This document shows, piece by piece, positions 7,420-16,883 of a stretch of DNA of 64,000 nt. The notes below the pieces were generated by a model that worked only from the letters and a program-made list of their open reading frames with translations, searched no databases and had not been told where the DNA came from. The position numbers and the translations under genes were made by a program. The stretch comes from Sphingosinicella soli (GTDB taxonomy: Bacteria; Pseudomonadota; Alphaproteobacteria; Sphingomonadales; Sphingomonadaceae), in contig NZ_JACHNZ010000011.1 in the NCBI RefSeq assembly GCF_014199685.1, positions 1 to 64,000 of the forward strand. The letters are read 5' to 3'. The stretch's first letter is position 1, and each line of letters begins with the position of its first letter.

Positions 7420-9482
7420 AGGGGGCGTTCCTCGATCAGGATCGCTCCTGGGGCCGAGCGCCAGAAGCGTGCCGCCGGATCGACGACGATGGTGGTGAAG
7501 TCGGATTCGATCAGCGCAGGACCGTCGAACATCCGGTCGGGCGCGAGCGCATCGAGCCGCCAGACCGGGGTTTCGACCCGGCCGGCGCCTGCAAAGTACA
7601 CGCTGCGGCTGCCCCTAGGGGAAGCGTCCGTCTGTTCCATCATGAGCTTGAAATCGGATTCGCCGTCGCGCGCCGAACACTGCACGCGGGCGCGCAGCCC
7701 GATCAGTTCGATCTCCGACGCCGGATCGACGATGGTGAACAGCCGCAGGTGCTCGGCCTCGAAGCGGGCGCGGAACTCCGCTATTGCGCCAGGGCTCGAA
7801 AAGTCGGCCTTGGGCAAGGGCACGTCGATTTCCCACGCCTGCCCCTCATAGCGCGCCTCCGCGATGAACTGCGTGCCGCCAGGCCTGCCCGAGCGCGCGA
7901 TGAAATCCTCGGCGCGTGCCGCAAGCCCTGCCACCGACGCGCTCACCGCATCGCTGTCGAAACGCGCGGTGTTGCTGTATACTGTGGCGGCGAATTCGGC
8001 GGTGATGTCCGACATCATCGCGCCTGCCGCACTCATCGCAGCGCCGGTTTCCGGGATGAGCAGACGCGGACAGCCGAGCCGCCGCGCGATGAAGGTCGAA
8101 TTGAGACCTGCCGCCCCGCCGCCACCGATCAGCACCGCCCGGGCGGGATCGATGCCCTGATTGACGACGAGATCCTGAATCGCCTGCACCATCGCTTCGG
8201 TGGCAAGATCGACGATCGACCATGCCGCCTCCTCGAGCGAAACGCCGAGCGGCGCGGCGATGTGCGCCTCGATCGCGCGGCGCGCGCCGAGCGCATCGAG
8301 CTTCATCTTGCCGCCCAGAAAAAAGTCGGGATCGAGATAGCCCAGCACGACGCAGGCGTCTGTCACGGTGGGCAATGTGCCGCCGCGCTGGTAGCAGACC
8401 GGACCCGGCATCGCGCCGGCACTTTGCGGGCCGACGTGCAGCAGTCCGGAGGCATCGACGCGCGCGATGCTGCCGCCGCCCGCGCCGACGCTTTTCACCT
8501 CGACCGACGGATAGCCCGCCAAATGGCCGCGATAGGGCTCGCCGATCCACAGATCGCGGGTCATGGCGACGCGGCCGTCGGCGATGATGCTGATGTCGTA
8601 AGTCGTGCCGCCGGTATCGGCGATGATGGCGCTGTCGAAGCCGCCTTCGCGCCGCGCATAATGGCGGCCCGCCACCGGGGCCATCGATGGCCCTGAATTG
8701 ATCGCGGAAATCGGCTGCGCCGCGACTTCGCGCGCATCGACCATTCCGCCGGCGCTGGTCAGCACCATCACCCGCCCGGCAAAACCGGCGTCCGCCAGCC
8801 GCGCCTCAAGGCTACCGAGATACGCGCCCATCAGCGGCTTGAGCGACGCATCGATCGCCGCCGATGACGCGCGCCGGAACTCGCGCAGCGTCGGGTTGAC
8901 GCTATGCGAAAGGCTGTAGGGCATGTCCGGGAAGCGCGCCGCGATCATCTCGCCGATGCGGTTTTCATGCACGGGGTTGACCGTCGACCACAAGAGCGCG
9001 ACCGCGATCGCCTCAACGTCGGCGCGCGCAATGGCATCGAGCACCTGCGCCGTGGCGGCTTCGTCAAGTGCAGTCACGACGTGACCGCCGGCCATGATCC
9101 TTTCGGGAACCTCGAACGTGAGCGCACGCGGAACGTAGGGCTGGGGATAGGCATGCGCATGATTGAACGGTTCGGTGCGCCCGCCCTCGCGAAAGAGCAG
9201 CATGTCGCGGTGCCCTGTGGTCACGATCAGCGCGGTGCGCGCAGTGCGCCCCTGAATGATCGCATTGATCGCATGCGTGGTGCCGTGAATGAAGCTGTCG
9301 CCGCGTGCCAGCATCCCCGCCAATGTCAGGCCGCGTGCGTCCGCTGCGACGCGCAGGGCATCAAGAACACCCGCCACGGGATCTGACGGCGTGGTTGGCG
9401 CCTTGTGAAGCGTGATGGTGCCGTCGTCGTCCTCGACGACAAGATCGGTGAACGTACCCCCGGTATCGGTTGCGAAGCGCAT
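7416..9482 (-). CDS. hyuA: Hydantoinase A / 5-oxoprolinase-type subunit
   Basis: ATP-binding subunit A of the hydantoinase/oxoprolinase superfamily, 688 residues. The N-terminus has the family motif DTGGTFTDLVV (residues ~6-16); a second actin-like ATPase signature, IADTGGTTYDI, lies near residue 290. It begins with an ATG overlapping the BKACE stop by one base and ends overlapping hyuB, so the three are translationally coupled. The pair could act on a cyclic amide, thiolactone or ketone; related complexes hydrolyse hydantoins or 5-oxoproline, or carboxylate acetone or acetophenone. Confidence 0.92.
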   Translation of the reverse strand: MRFATDTGGTFTDLVVEDDDGTITLHKAPTTPSDPVAGVLDALRVAADARGLTLAGMLARGDSFIHGTTHAINAIIQGRTARTALIVTTGHRDMLLFREGGRTEPFNHAHAYPQPYVPRALTFEVPERIMAGGHVVTALDEAATAQVLDAIARADVEAIAVALLWSTVNPVHENRIGEMIAARFPDMPYSLSHSVNPTLREFRRASSAAIDASLKPLMGAYLGSLEARLADAGFAGRVMVLTSAGGMVDAREVAAQPISAINSGPSMAPVAGRHYARREGGFDSAIIADTGGTTYDISIIADGRVAMTRDLWIGEPYRGHLAGYPSVEVKSVGAGGGSIARVDASGLLHVGPQSAGAMPGPVCYQRGGTLPTVTDACVVLGYLDPDFFLGGKMKLDALGARRAIEAHIAAPLGVSLEEAAWSIVDLATEAMVQAIQDLVVNQGIDPARAVLIGGGGAAGLNSTFIARRLGCPRLLIPETGAAMSAAGAMMSDITAEFAATVYSNTARFDSDAVSASVAGLAARAEDFIARSGRPGGTQFIAEARYEGQAWEIDVPLPKADFSSPGAIAEFRARFEAEHLRLFTIVDPASEIELIGLRARVQCSARDGESDFKLMMEQTDASPRGSRSVYFAGAGRVETPVWRLDALAPDRMFDGPALIESDFTTIVVDPAARFWRSAPGAILIEERPL

Positions 9483-10414
9483 CAGAAAGCGACCTTGTCC
9501 CCGCCCTTGGTGCCCAGCATCTCACGCGCCTCTTTCGGAGTGGCTATGGGAATATCAAGTGCATCGAGGATCTGGCGGACCTTGCGCACCTGCTGGGCGT
9601 TGCTGACCGCAAGTTCGCCCTTGCCGATGTACAGACTGTCTTCCAGACCGACGCGGACACTGCCGCCCACCAGCGCGCACTGCGCGAGGAACTTCATCTG
9701 CGGACGCCCGACAGCAAAGCACGACATGATGTAATCATCGCCGAACAGACGGTCAGCGGTCTGCTTCATCAGGAAGAAGTTTTCGAGATCAGCGCCCAGC
9801 CCGCCGAGGATGCCGAAGATGCCCTGGATCAGGAACGGCGGCTTGATAAGGCCGATGTCGGCAAAATGCTTCACGCTGTAGAGATGACCGATATCGTAGC
9901 ATTCGTATTCAAAGCGGGTGCCATGGCCCTCGCCCAGTTCGGTCATGATGCGCTCGATCAGCGCGAAATTGTGGTTGGCCGGGAAGCGCTTGCTGCCCAG
10001 CATGAGCTCGCGCTCCCACTCGTGTTTCCAGTCGAACTTGTCGGCGAGCGGCCAGAAGCCGAAGTTCATCGAACCCATGTTGAGCGAGGTCATCTCGGGG
10101 CTGGCGGCCAGCGGCCCGGCCATGCGGTCCTCTTCGCTGAAGCCCGGTGCACCGCCGGTGGTGATGTTGATGATGGCATCGGTCTGCTGCTTTATCCGTG
10201 GCAGGAACTGCATGTAGAGGGCTGGATCGGGCGAAGGCCTGCCGTCGACGGGGTTTCGGGCATGCAGGTGCAGCACCGCCGCGCCCGCCTCGACCGCTTC
10301 GATCGCCTGCTCGGCGATCTCGTCGGGCGTTACGGGCAGATAGGGCGACATGCTGGGCGTGTGGATCGATCCTGTCACCGCGCAGGTGATGATCGCCTTC
10401 CCGGTACGTTTCAT
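9482..10414 (-). CDS. BKACE-family beta-keto acid cleavage enzyme (DUF849)
   Basis: Zinc-dependent TIM-barrel enzyme of 310 residues. The family catalyses a retro-Claisen exchange between a beta-keto acid and acetyl-CoA, giving acetoacetate and a new acyl-CoA. The metal site HLHARN near residue 49 and the preceding SIHTPSMSPYLP stretch are clear. It is a close paralog of the gene at 42235-43164 and lies between the MFS transporter and hyuA in the same operon. If HyuAB carboxylates a ketone, BKACE would be the logical next enzyme, cleaving the resulting beta-keto acid; this order is inference. Confidence 0.88.
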   Translation of the reverse strand: MKRTGKAIITCAVTGSIHTPSMSPYLPVTPDEIAEQAIEAVEAGAAVLHLHARNPVDGRPSPDPALYMQFLPRIKQQTDAIINITTGGAPGFSEEDRMAGPLAASPEMTSLNMGSMNFGFWPLADKFDWKHEWERELMLGSKRFPANHNFALIERIMTELGEGHGTRFEYECYDIGHLYSVKHFADIGLIKPPFLIQGIFGILGGLGADLENFFLMKQTADRLFGDDYIMSCFAVGRPQMKFLAQCALVGGSVRVGLEDSLYIGKGELAVSNAQQVRKVRQILDALDIPIATPKEAREMLGTKGGDKVAF

Positions 10415-10470
10415 CGATTGACTCCAATTTTATCCAGAAGGCGTGAGAGGCGGCGGATGCCGCAGAGAAA

Positions 10471-11805
10471 CTATCCGAGTGCGCGCATCGTCTTGCCGAA
10501 GGCCGTGCGACTGGCCATGGCCATCGTTGCACCGAAGCAGGCGACGACGAGCACCATTGCGAGCAATGAGAGGTTGAGCTTGTCGGGATCGGCAAACACG
10601 AAATCTGTGATCGCCCCGACCAGCGGCGGACCGAAGCCGATGCCCACCAACGTCACGATTGCGAGGAACACCGACGTCACCACACCGCGCATCGCGGGCG
10701 GGGTCAACATCTGCACGCCTGCAAGTGAGGCGGGCGCGCCCATCGTGAGCGAGAAATTGAGCAGGCCGTATGCGATGACCGACGTGGCGACATCACGGCT
10801 GAACGCGAACACGAGCATCGCCGGGATAGCCCCGAGCAAACCGATGGCCATCACAGGCGCCGCCGGAGACGGCGCGCCGTTGCGTGCAAACCGGTCGGTC
10901 AGCCAGCCGCCGCTGAGGTGCCCCAGGGGCCCGGCGACCAGAATAACCCCGCCCACGAGCAGCCCGGCCTGCGAGGGTGTCATATCGAACAGCCGCACGT
11001 AGAAGGTCGCGCTCCACGCCGCGATGGTCTGGACGAGCAGCACCACGGCGATCGACGCCGCGACATGGGGGATATAGGCGCCGCGGTGTTGTCTGGCATG
11101 CGCGATCGCAGGACCGAAGCCGGGTCTGGCGCGCGGATCCGAGACTTCAGCCCGCGGTGGTTCGCGCAGCGTCAATGCTATGACGAGCGCGAGCACGAGG
11201 CCGGGAAGCGCCATGATTACGAAGGTGCCCTGCCAGGGCTGAAGATTGCCAACCCCCGGCAGCATCAGTCCACCCTGAGCCACCAGCAGGGCCAGCACCG
11301 CGCCGCCGCCGATCATCGCCGCGCTCTTGCCGAGCGACGCCCCGGTTGTGAACAGCGAGACCGCGCGGCCCAGTTGTTCCTTGCGGAAATAGGCCGCAAG
11401 CAGCGACATCGCGGCAGGCACCAGCGCCGCCTCGCCGAAGCCCACGCCGAGCCGCGCGAGGAAGAGCGAGCCGAAGCTGTCCGCCAGCCCGCACAATGCA
11501 GTTGCGATGCTCCACAGGACAATGCCAACCACGATGAGGTTGCGGCGGTTGACCTGATCCGCCAGCCGCCCGAGCGGAACCGCAGCGACAACATACAGAA
11601 TCACGAACCCCGTGCCCTGGAGAAGTCCAAGTTCGGTATCCGAAATGCCAAGATCGAGCTTGAGCGGCTCCATCACCAGACTGAGCACGAACCGATCGAC
11701 AAACGACACGAGATGCGCCACCGCCAGCATCCCGGCGACATACCATGGATACCATCCGCCGATCAGCGACGGTGGTGAGGACAGCCGAGGCGAGGCTGCG
11801 GTCAT
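10471..11805 (-). CDS. MFS transporter
   Basis: Inner-membrane secondary transporter, 444 residues, about 12 hydrophobic helices. The loop between helices 2 and 3 carries the MFS A-motif (GRLADQVNRR, residues ~75-85). The start at 11805 overlaps the stop of the upstream SDR by one base, so I reject the longer in-frame extension to 12213, which is SDR sequence in another frame. It sits between SDR and BKACE genes in the hyuAB operon and likely imports the substrate or exports an intermediate, working with the TonB receptor that heads the operon. Confidence 0.9.
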   Translation of the reverse strand: MTAASPRLSSPPSLIGGWYPWYVAGMLAVAHLVSFVDRFVLSLVMEPLKLDLGISDTELGLLQGTGFVILYVVAAVPLGRLADQVNRRNLIVVGIVLWSIATALCGLADSFGSLFLARLGVGFGEAALVPAAMSLLAAYFRKEQLGRAVSLFTTGASLGKSAAMIGGGAVLALLVAQGGLMLPGVGNLQPWQGTFVIMALPGLVLALVIALTLREPPRAEVSDPRARPGFGPAIAHARQHRGAYIPHVAASIAVVLLVQTIAAWSATFYVRLFDMTPSQAGLLVGGVILVAGPLGHLSGGWLTDRFARNGAPSPAAPVMAIGLLGAIPAMLVFAFSRDVATSVIAYGLLNFSLTMGAPASLAGVQMLTPPAMRGVVTSVFLAIVTLVGIGFGPPLVGAITDFVFADPDKLNLSLLAMVLVVACFGATMAMASRTAFGKTMRALG

Positions 11806-12572
11806 CAGCCGATCGCCGCCGAAATACCTTCGTCGGCAAGCCATGTCGCGCCGTGCACCGCGCGCGCATCGTTCGAGAGCAGGAACAGAATGACTCCGGC
11901 GATTGCGTCGGCATCGCTGAAGGCCACACCGCTCGGCGTCATCGCCTGCATCGCCGCCATCGCATCGGCATTGTTGCGCACGTCCTCGTTCATCGGCGTG
12001 GCGGTGTTGCCCGGCGCGACCGCATTGATGGCGATATGGAGCGGCGCAAGCTCTGCGGTGAGCGCACGTGTCATCATCACCACCGCCGCCTTGCTGGCGC
12101 AGTAGAGCGCGTGGCTGTTGATGCCGATCATCGCCGCAGTCGACGCGCAGTTGACGATCCTGCCGCCGCCGCGGCGCTGCATCAGCGGGGTTGCCGCAGC
12201 GATGCTGTTCCACAATCCGGTGACGTTGATATCGATCATCCGCGCGGCACTTGCGCCGTCGGTGCTGCCGACAGGGGTCGGGTAGAACACCCCGGCCGCG
12301 TTGACGAGCAGGTCGAGCCCGCCGAAATCGGCTTCGACGCTCTCCATCAGCGCGTTCATCGCTTCGGCGCTGCGCACGTCGGCCTGATAGGGGCGCGCAC
12401 TGCCGCCGGCTGCGACGATCGAACTGGCGACCGCCTGCGCCTTTTCAAGCGACGAGCTGGCGAGGATGGCGACATCGGCGCCTTCGGCCGCCAACGCCCT
12501 TGCCGTGCATTCGCCGATACCGGAACTACCGCCGGTGACCAGCGCCACCTTTCCCGAAAAACGCCCGCTCAT
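11805..12572 (-). CDS. SDR-family NAD(P)-dependent oxidoreductase
   Basis: Classical SDR of 255 residues with cofactor loop TGGSSGIG (~residue 13), NAAG near 88, and the catalytic YCASK around 155. The ATG at 12572 overlaps the stop of the serine hydrolase in an ATGA junction, and its own stop overlaps the MFS start. It is the second of two SDRs in this operon (the other is at 4892-5659), consistent with two separate alcohol/ketone redox steps. The substrate is unknown. Confidence 0.9.
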   Translation of the reverse strand: MSGRFSGKVALVTGGSSGIGECTARALAAEGADVAILASSSLEKAQAVASSIVAAGGSARPYQADVRSAEAMNALMESVEADFGGLDLLVNAAGVFYPTPVGSTDGASAARMIDINVTGLWNSIAAATPLMQRRGGGRIVNCASTAAMIGINSHALYCASKAAVVMMTRALTAELAPLHIAINAVAPGNTATPMNEDVRNNADAMAAMQAMTPSGVAFSDADAIAGVILFLLSNDARAVHGATWLADEGISAAIG

Positions 12573-13711
12573 ACGTACACCGCCGCGCTCAGCGCCGCGC
12601 AGCGCTCGCCGAGCCCTCCGCCCGCGCACATGAATGAAGGACTGTAACCAAACGAGATGCGGTTTTCCGGGTCGGCAAAACCCAGCGCGCCGCCCGCGCC
12701 GGGATGACCGAAGCTGCCCGCATTGGGGCCCATGGGGGACATGTTCGGCTCGTTGAGGAAGAAGCCGTGGCCATAGCGGAACACCCGGTCCGTCATCGCG
12801 CAGGTGCCGAACCAGGCCTCGCTGCGCATCTTCTCGATCGTGTCGGGCGAGACCAGTTGCACCCCGTCGAGTGTGCCGCCGCACGCGAGCGCCGCATAGA
12901 TGCGCGCCACCGCACGCGCATTTCCGTGGCCGTTGCTCGAAGGCATCACGCCCTCGCGATAGGCGGCATCGTTATAGGGATTGTCCGATGGTGGGCGTTG
13001 CCGCCACGCCCGGCCCAGCTTGGTGCTGGGATCGCGGGTCTGGACGAACGTGTGGCTGTCGGGATTAGGGATTACGTCGGCGACCTGTTCATCGGGTGCG
13101 CCGCGTGTGCCATAGCCGTAACTGGCGCCGAGCGGCTGTGCGACCTCTTCGTCGAAGAAGCGCTCGATGCGCCGGCCATCGATCCTGCGGACGAGTTCGC
13201 CAAACAGATAGCCCGCACTGAAGCTGTGATAGCCATGGTCTGTGCCGGGCTCCCATTCGGGAACCTGAACCTCGTAGGCGCTGATCATCGCTTTCCAGTC
13301 GAGGCCTGCGCCGTCCGGGGCGGCATCGGCAAACAACAAACCCGCCTTGCCGGTAATCAGCGTGCGCACGGTGATCGCCGCCTTGCCGCCGCCGGCGAAT
13401 TCGGGCCAGTAGTGCGCCACCGGCCGATCCATGTCGAGCGCGCCGCGATCCGCCAGCATCCACAGACACAAGGCCGCCATGCCCTTGCCCACGGACATCA
13501 TGCAGATGATGGTGTCCTCCCGCCAGAGACGGGTCTGCGCCTTGTCGGCCCAGCCCCCCCAAAGATCGACGCATTTCACGCCATCACGGTACACCGCGAC
13601 CGCAGCCCCGCGTTCGCCGCGTTCCCGGAAGTTTGCTTCGAACGCTTCGCCGACCGCGGCGAATTCGGGGTCACAATGGCCTTCGATGGGCGCTGTCATC
13701 AAGATGGTCAT
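12569..13711 (-). CDS. Serine hydrolase, class C beta-lactamase-like (esterase)
   Basis: Beta-lactamase-fold serine hydrolase, 380 residues. The SxxK catalytic pair is seen in MMSVGKGM near residue 73 and the Tyr motif near residue 170 (YHSFSAGY). There is no obvious signal peptide, and members of this group in catabolic operons usually act as cytoplasmic esterases or lactonases. The ATG at 13711 follows the TonB receptor stop by about 43 bases; an internal ATG 12 bases further in is an alternative. It may hydrolyse an ester or lactone in the imported substrate before the SDR and HyuAB steps. Confidence 0.85.
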   Translation of the reverse strand: MTILMTAPIEGHCDPEFAAVGEAFEANFRERGERGAAVAVYRDGVKCVDLWGGWADKAQTRLWREDTIICMMSVGKGMAALCLWMLADRGALDMDRPVAHYWPEFAGGGKAAITVRTLITGKAGLLFADAAPDGAGLDWKAMISAYEVQVPEWEPGTDHGYHSFSAGYLFGELVRRIDGRRIERFFDEEVAQPLGASYGYGTRGAPDEQVADVIPNPDSHTFVQTRDPSTKLGRAWRQRPPSDNPYNDAAYREGVMPSSNGHGNARAVARIYAALACGGTLDGVQLVSPDTIEKMRSEAWFGTCAMTDRVFRYGHGFFLNEPNMSPMGPNAGSFGHPGAGGALGFADPENRISFGYSPSFMCAGGGLGERCAALSAAVYV

Positions 13712-13754
13712 GATCGCTTTTCGCCTTGGTGGCTGGAGGTCACGGCGTGCGGGA

Positions 13755-15920
13755 TCAATAGGAAACGCTGACGCGCAGCCCATAGGTACGCGGCTCACCG
13801 ACACGCCCGACGATGCCCGACGCGAAGCTGGCCGTGCTGGTGACATACTCCTTGTCGGCCAGATTGCGACCGAACACCATGACGCGAAGGCCGCTATCGC
13901 CGAAGTCGTAACCGAGGCTGGCGTTGAGCAGACCGTATGGCGATTGCTGATCGAGCCCGACATTGCCGGCAGTGAAGAACTGGCGCCCGCGATGGCTGTA
14001 TTCCGCGCGGCCGATGATCGACCCGTTGCCGACGGGCAGATCGAGATCGACGAAGGCCGAATACGCCCATTTCGGCGCAAGATTGAGGCGGTTGCCCGAC
14101 GCATCGAACACGACGTTGCCCGGTGCGAGCGCTGTGGTGTAGTTCTTATAGACCGCATCGAGATACGCGAGGTTCGCGCCGATCTGGATGCCCTGCACGG
14201 GCCGCAGCAGCGATTCGACCTCGACGCCGTCGACGGTCGCATCGGAGGCATTGGTGATATCGATCACGCCGGGCGACAGGAACGACTGCACCTGCAGGTT
14301 GGAATAATCGTAATGGAAATAGGTGGCGTTGAGGCGCCACAGACGATTGAACATTTCGAGCTTCACGCCCGCCTCATAGCTCCACAGCGTTTCGGGATCG
14401 AAGCCCTGGCTGGGGTTGCGGCTGGCAAAGTTGAAGCCGCCAGATTTGAATCCCTTGGTCGCCGATGCGTAGACCAGCACATCGTCGACGGGCCGGAATT
14501 CAATGCCGACCTTCGGGGTCCATGCCGAATAGACGTCGCGCAGGGCATAGGTTTCGGGGAAGCCGGGCCGAAAGCCGCCGGTGGTCACGAAGAACTGGCT
14601 GGCGGTCTGGTCGAAGCGCTTGCGCTCCCGGGTATAGCGCGCGCCCGCAGTCAGGCTGAGCCGATCGGTAAGCGCGTAGTCGGCCTGGACGAAGCCCGCG
14701 ATCGCCGCGGTTTCGATGACCGGCGCAAAATTGGCGCGGACATCTGCGGCGAAGGTCGTGACCGACGAGTCCACCTGGATGTTCTCGTCGAAGTAATATG
14801 CGCCCAGAATATACGAGAGATTGCCGACATTGCCCGACAGGTTGAGCTCCTGCGAAAACTGGCGCTGGCCTTCAAACTGGTCGGTGCGGCGGACGTTGAG
14901 CGCAGTGCCGTCGGTATCGCCGACCTGTTGCAGGCGGTTCGTGCGGTAGCCGGTGAGCGATTGCAGCGTAGCGCCGCCCAGATCGTAGCTCAGATCGGCA
15001 GAGGTGCCCCATTGCGTTCGCTTCGAGGCTGAGCGGATGTTGAGTGCAACCGTCCGGAAGTCGCCGAGCACGCTGTTGGCCACGGGATCGGTGGTCGGCT
15101 GGAGCATTTTGACATAGCCGCCAAGAGCGTCGTCCGAATGGAGATAATCGGCGCGCAGCACGAGGTCGAGCCGGCTGTCAGGGGTGAACCGCAATTGCAC
15201 CCGGCCGCCGACGGTATCCTCGTCGTCGATATCGCCGACGCCGGCGACCGCGTTGCCAAGATAGCCATCACGCTTCGAGCGCAGAAGCGAGAACGAGGCC
15301 GCGATCTTGCCGGGCACGACGGGGCCGCTGAAATAGCCCTCGGCGCGCATGAAATCATAATTGCCATAGGTCAGCTGCGCGCGGCCGCGCGTGACGTCGT
15401 CGGGTTTGCGGCTGATGACATTGATCGTGCCGCCGACGGAATTGCGGCCGTAGAGCGTCCCCTGCGGACCGCGCAGCACCTCGATGCGCTCGACATCCAG
15501 GAAGTTGCTGAGATAGCTGCCCGGGCGCGCGAGATAGATGCCATCGACATGCATCGTCGACGATGGGTCCGAACCGCCGAAGACATTGTTCGAGCCGACG
15601 CCGCGAATGTAAACCTGCGAGAAGGTGGCGTTCTGGGTGACCTGGAGACCCGGCGCCAGCGACACGAGATCGCGGATGTCCTTGATCCCGGCGCGATCGA
15701 GCGTGTCAGCGCTGACCGCCGTGACCGCCAGCGGCGTATCCTGCAACCTGGTTTCGCCGGTGCGCGTCGCGGTCACGAAAATCTCGTCGTCATAGCCTGC
15801 GGCGGCGCTTGCGCCCGCGTTATCGGTCTGCGCGGCCTCCTGAGCGAATGCAGCAGGAGATGCGATGGCAATCGCCATTACGATTGCAGATGCACCCCGC
15901 GCTGCGAATTGGCTGACCAT
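13755..15920 (-). CDS. TonB-dependent outer-membrane receptor
   Basis: Outer-membrane active transporter of 721 residues. The start at 15920 is set by a strong GGGGAGGA site and an immediate signal peptide (about 27 residues, ending near AFAQ). The plug domain carries EIFVTATRTGETRLQDTP and the RGPQGTLYGRNSVGG signature near residues 140-160, followed by a 22-strand barrel ending in the aromatic terminus VSVSY. It is the first gene of the hyuAB/BKACE operon, so it probably imports that pathway's substrate. Two ATTGTCGACGAT-like palindromes lie just upstream. Confidence 0.93.
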   Translation of the reverse strand: MVSQFAARGASAIVMAIAIASPAAFAQEAAQTDNAGASAAAGYDDEIFVTATRTGETRLQDTPLAVTAVSADTLDRAGIKDIRDLVSLAPGLQVTQNATFSQVYIRGVGSNNVFGGSDPSSTMHVDGIYLARPGSYLSNFLDVERIEVLRGPQGTLYGRNSVGGTINVISRKPDDVTRGRAQLTYGNYDFMRAEGYFSGPVVPGKIAASFSLLRSKRDGYLGNAVAGVGDIDDEDTVGGRVQLRFTPDSRLDLVLRADYLHSDDALGGYVKMLQPTTDPVANSVLGDFRTVALNIRSASKRTQWGTSADLSYDLGGATLQSLTGYRTNRLQQVGDTDGTALNVRRTDQFEGQRQFSQELNLSGNVGNLSYILGAYYFDENIQVDSSVTTFAADVRANFAPVIETAAIAGFVQADYALTDRLSLTAGARYTRERKRFDQTASQFFVTTGGFRPGFPETYALRDVYSAWTPKVGIEFRPVDDVLVYASATKGFKSGGFNFASRNPSQGFDPETLWSYEAGVKLEMFNRLWRLNATYFHYDYSNLQVQSFLSPGVIDITNASDATVDGVEVESLLRPVQGIQIGANLAYLDAVYKNYTTALAPGNVVFDASGNRLNLAPKWAYSAFVDLDLPVGNGSIIGRAEYSHRGRQFFTAGNVGLDQQSPYGLLNASLGYDFGDSGLRVMVFGRNLADKEYVTSTASFASGIVGRVGEPRTYGLRVSVSY

Positions 15921-16005
15921 GATCCTCCCCCCTTTGCTTCCCCGGGTCCGGCACGTCGCCTCGCCGTGACGCAATGTAGGCACAGGCCAAAAAGATAATC
16001 AAGAC

Positions 16006-16019
16006 AATCGTCGACGATT
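16006..16019. promoter_or_regulatory. Putative GntR operator 1
   Basis: Perfect 14-base palindrome AATCGTCGACGATT, 86 bases upstream of the TonB receptor start. It shares its core with two further sites at 16059-16070 and 16872-16883, all next to the GntR gene. Confidence 0.6.
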
Positions 16020-16058
16020 TATCACTTTATGTTCACGTTAGTGATATTTAAGCTATTT

Positions 16059-16070
16059 ATTGTCGACGAT
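16059..16070. promoter_or_regulatory. Putative GntR operator 2
   Basis: ATTGTCGACGAT, 40 bases from operator 1's end and close to the GntR stop codon; the 12 bases are identical to the site at 16872-16883. The intervening DNA is AT-rich and likely contains the promoter of the receptor operon. Confidence 0.55.
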
Positions 16071-16082
16071 TTTGGACCGATG

Positions 16083-16847
16083 TTAGTCGGACGGGGTCAG
16101 CAGCCCGATGCACCAGTCGACATGATGCAGAATAATCGCCTCGGCACTGCGCGAGTCCCGCTCCAACAGCGCTTCGGTAAGTCTTTGATAGTTCGTGACA
16201 TACTGCGGCGCATGAGCGTCGAGATCGATCGCTGCGACAAGCAGCCGGTTCCAGTACTCGATCTGCATCGTACGCATGACGAAATCGACGTAGGGCTTTT
16301 GCGCGATGGCGTTCGCCACATAATGGAAGGTGTTCAGCGCGTGGAAAAAGGCCATGCCTTCGGCAGGATTGGCCGCCGCGCTGCGGATCGCCGCCATGGC
16401 CGCGCGGATCAGATCCGGATTGTCGGCGTCCTGCGCGCGCGCGGCGGCGGCCTTGAGACCCAGAGCGGCAATCGGGGCAAGAACCTCGTACATCTCGGCA
16501 AGGTCGTTTTGCTTCATCGGGCGCAGCACGGCACCGCGATCAGGAAGCAGTTCGACGAGCCCCTGCCCCGCGAGAACCGCCAGCGCCTCGCGCACCGGCG
16601 CGCGGCTGAGATCGAGTTGCTGCGCGACCTCGGCAGCGATGATCCGGCTGCCGGGGGCCAGCTCACCGCGGTCCATCGCCGCCATCAGTGTCTGATAGAC
16701 GCGCTCGACGAGCGACATTTTCAGCTCACCGCCCGCAGTGACCTTCGACGCCCCGAACGGACGGACAGGCACCTTGGGTTCCGCCGCGCCGGATGTCTTC
16801 GAACCCGCGCCTCGCCTGGCCGGTGTTTTCGTTTTCGGTCCGCCCAT
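16083..16847 (-). CDS. GntR-family (FCD) transcriptional regulator
   Basis: DNA-binding regulator, 254 residues. A basic Ala/Lys/Pro-rich tail (~1-40) precedes the winged helix-turn-helix (~45-105; SRAPVREALAVL is the typical recognition region), then an all-helical FCD ligand-binding domain to the C-terminus. It lies directly upstream of, and on the same strand as, the TonB-receptor-led catabolic operon. The identical palindromes before this gene and before the receptor gene suggest it represses both itself and the operon, released by a pathway metabolite. The exact start is uncertain because the basic tail offers no internal check. Confidence 0.9.
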   Translation of the reverse strand: MGGPKTKTPARRGAGSKTSGAAEPKVPVRPFGASKVTAGGELKMSLVERVYQTLMAAMDRGELAPGSRIIAAEVAQQLDLSRAPVREALAVLAGQGLVELLPDRGAVLRPMKQNDLAEMYEVLAPIAALGLKAAAARAQDADNPDLIRAAMAAIRSAAANPAEGMAFFHALNTFHYVANAIAQKPYVDFVMRTMQIEYWNRLLVAAIDLDAHAPQYVTNYQRLTEALLERDSRSAEAIILHHVDWCIGLLTPSD

Positions 16848-16871
16848 GGCTGTCCTGCCGCCTGTCTCTGC

Positions 16872-16883
16872 ATTGTCGACGAT
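16872..16883. promoter_or_regulatory. Putative GntR operator 3 (autoregulation)
   Basis: ATTGTCGACGAT, 25 bases upstream of the GntR start and identical to operator 2. Its position is suited to autorepression. Confidence 0.55.

Noticed and set aside
5677-7851. 724-residue plus-strand frame antisense to hyuAB
   Set aside because: Typical high-GC antisense shadow; no domain, no ribosome site, and the minus-strand genes are clear.
12569-14251. Extended frame of the serine hydrolase
   Set aside because: The extra N-terminal part lies inside the TonB receptor gene and is Ser/Arg-rich shadow sequence.
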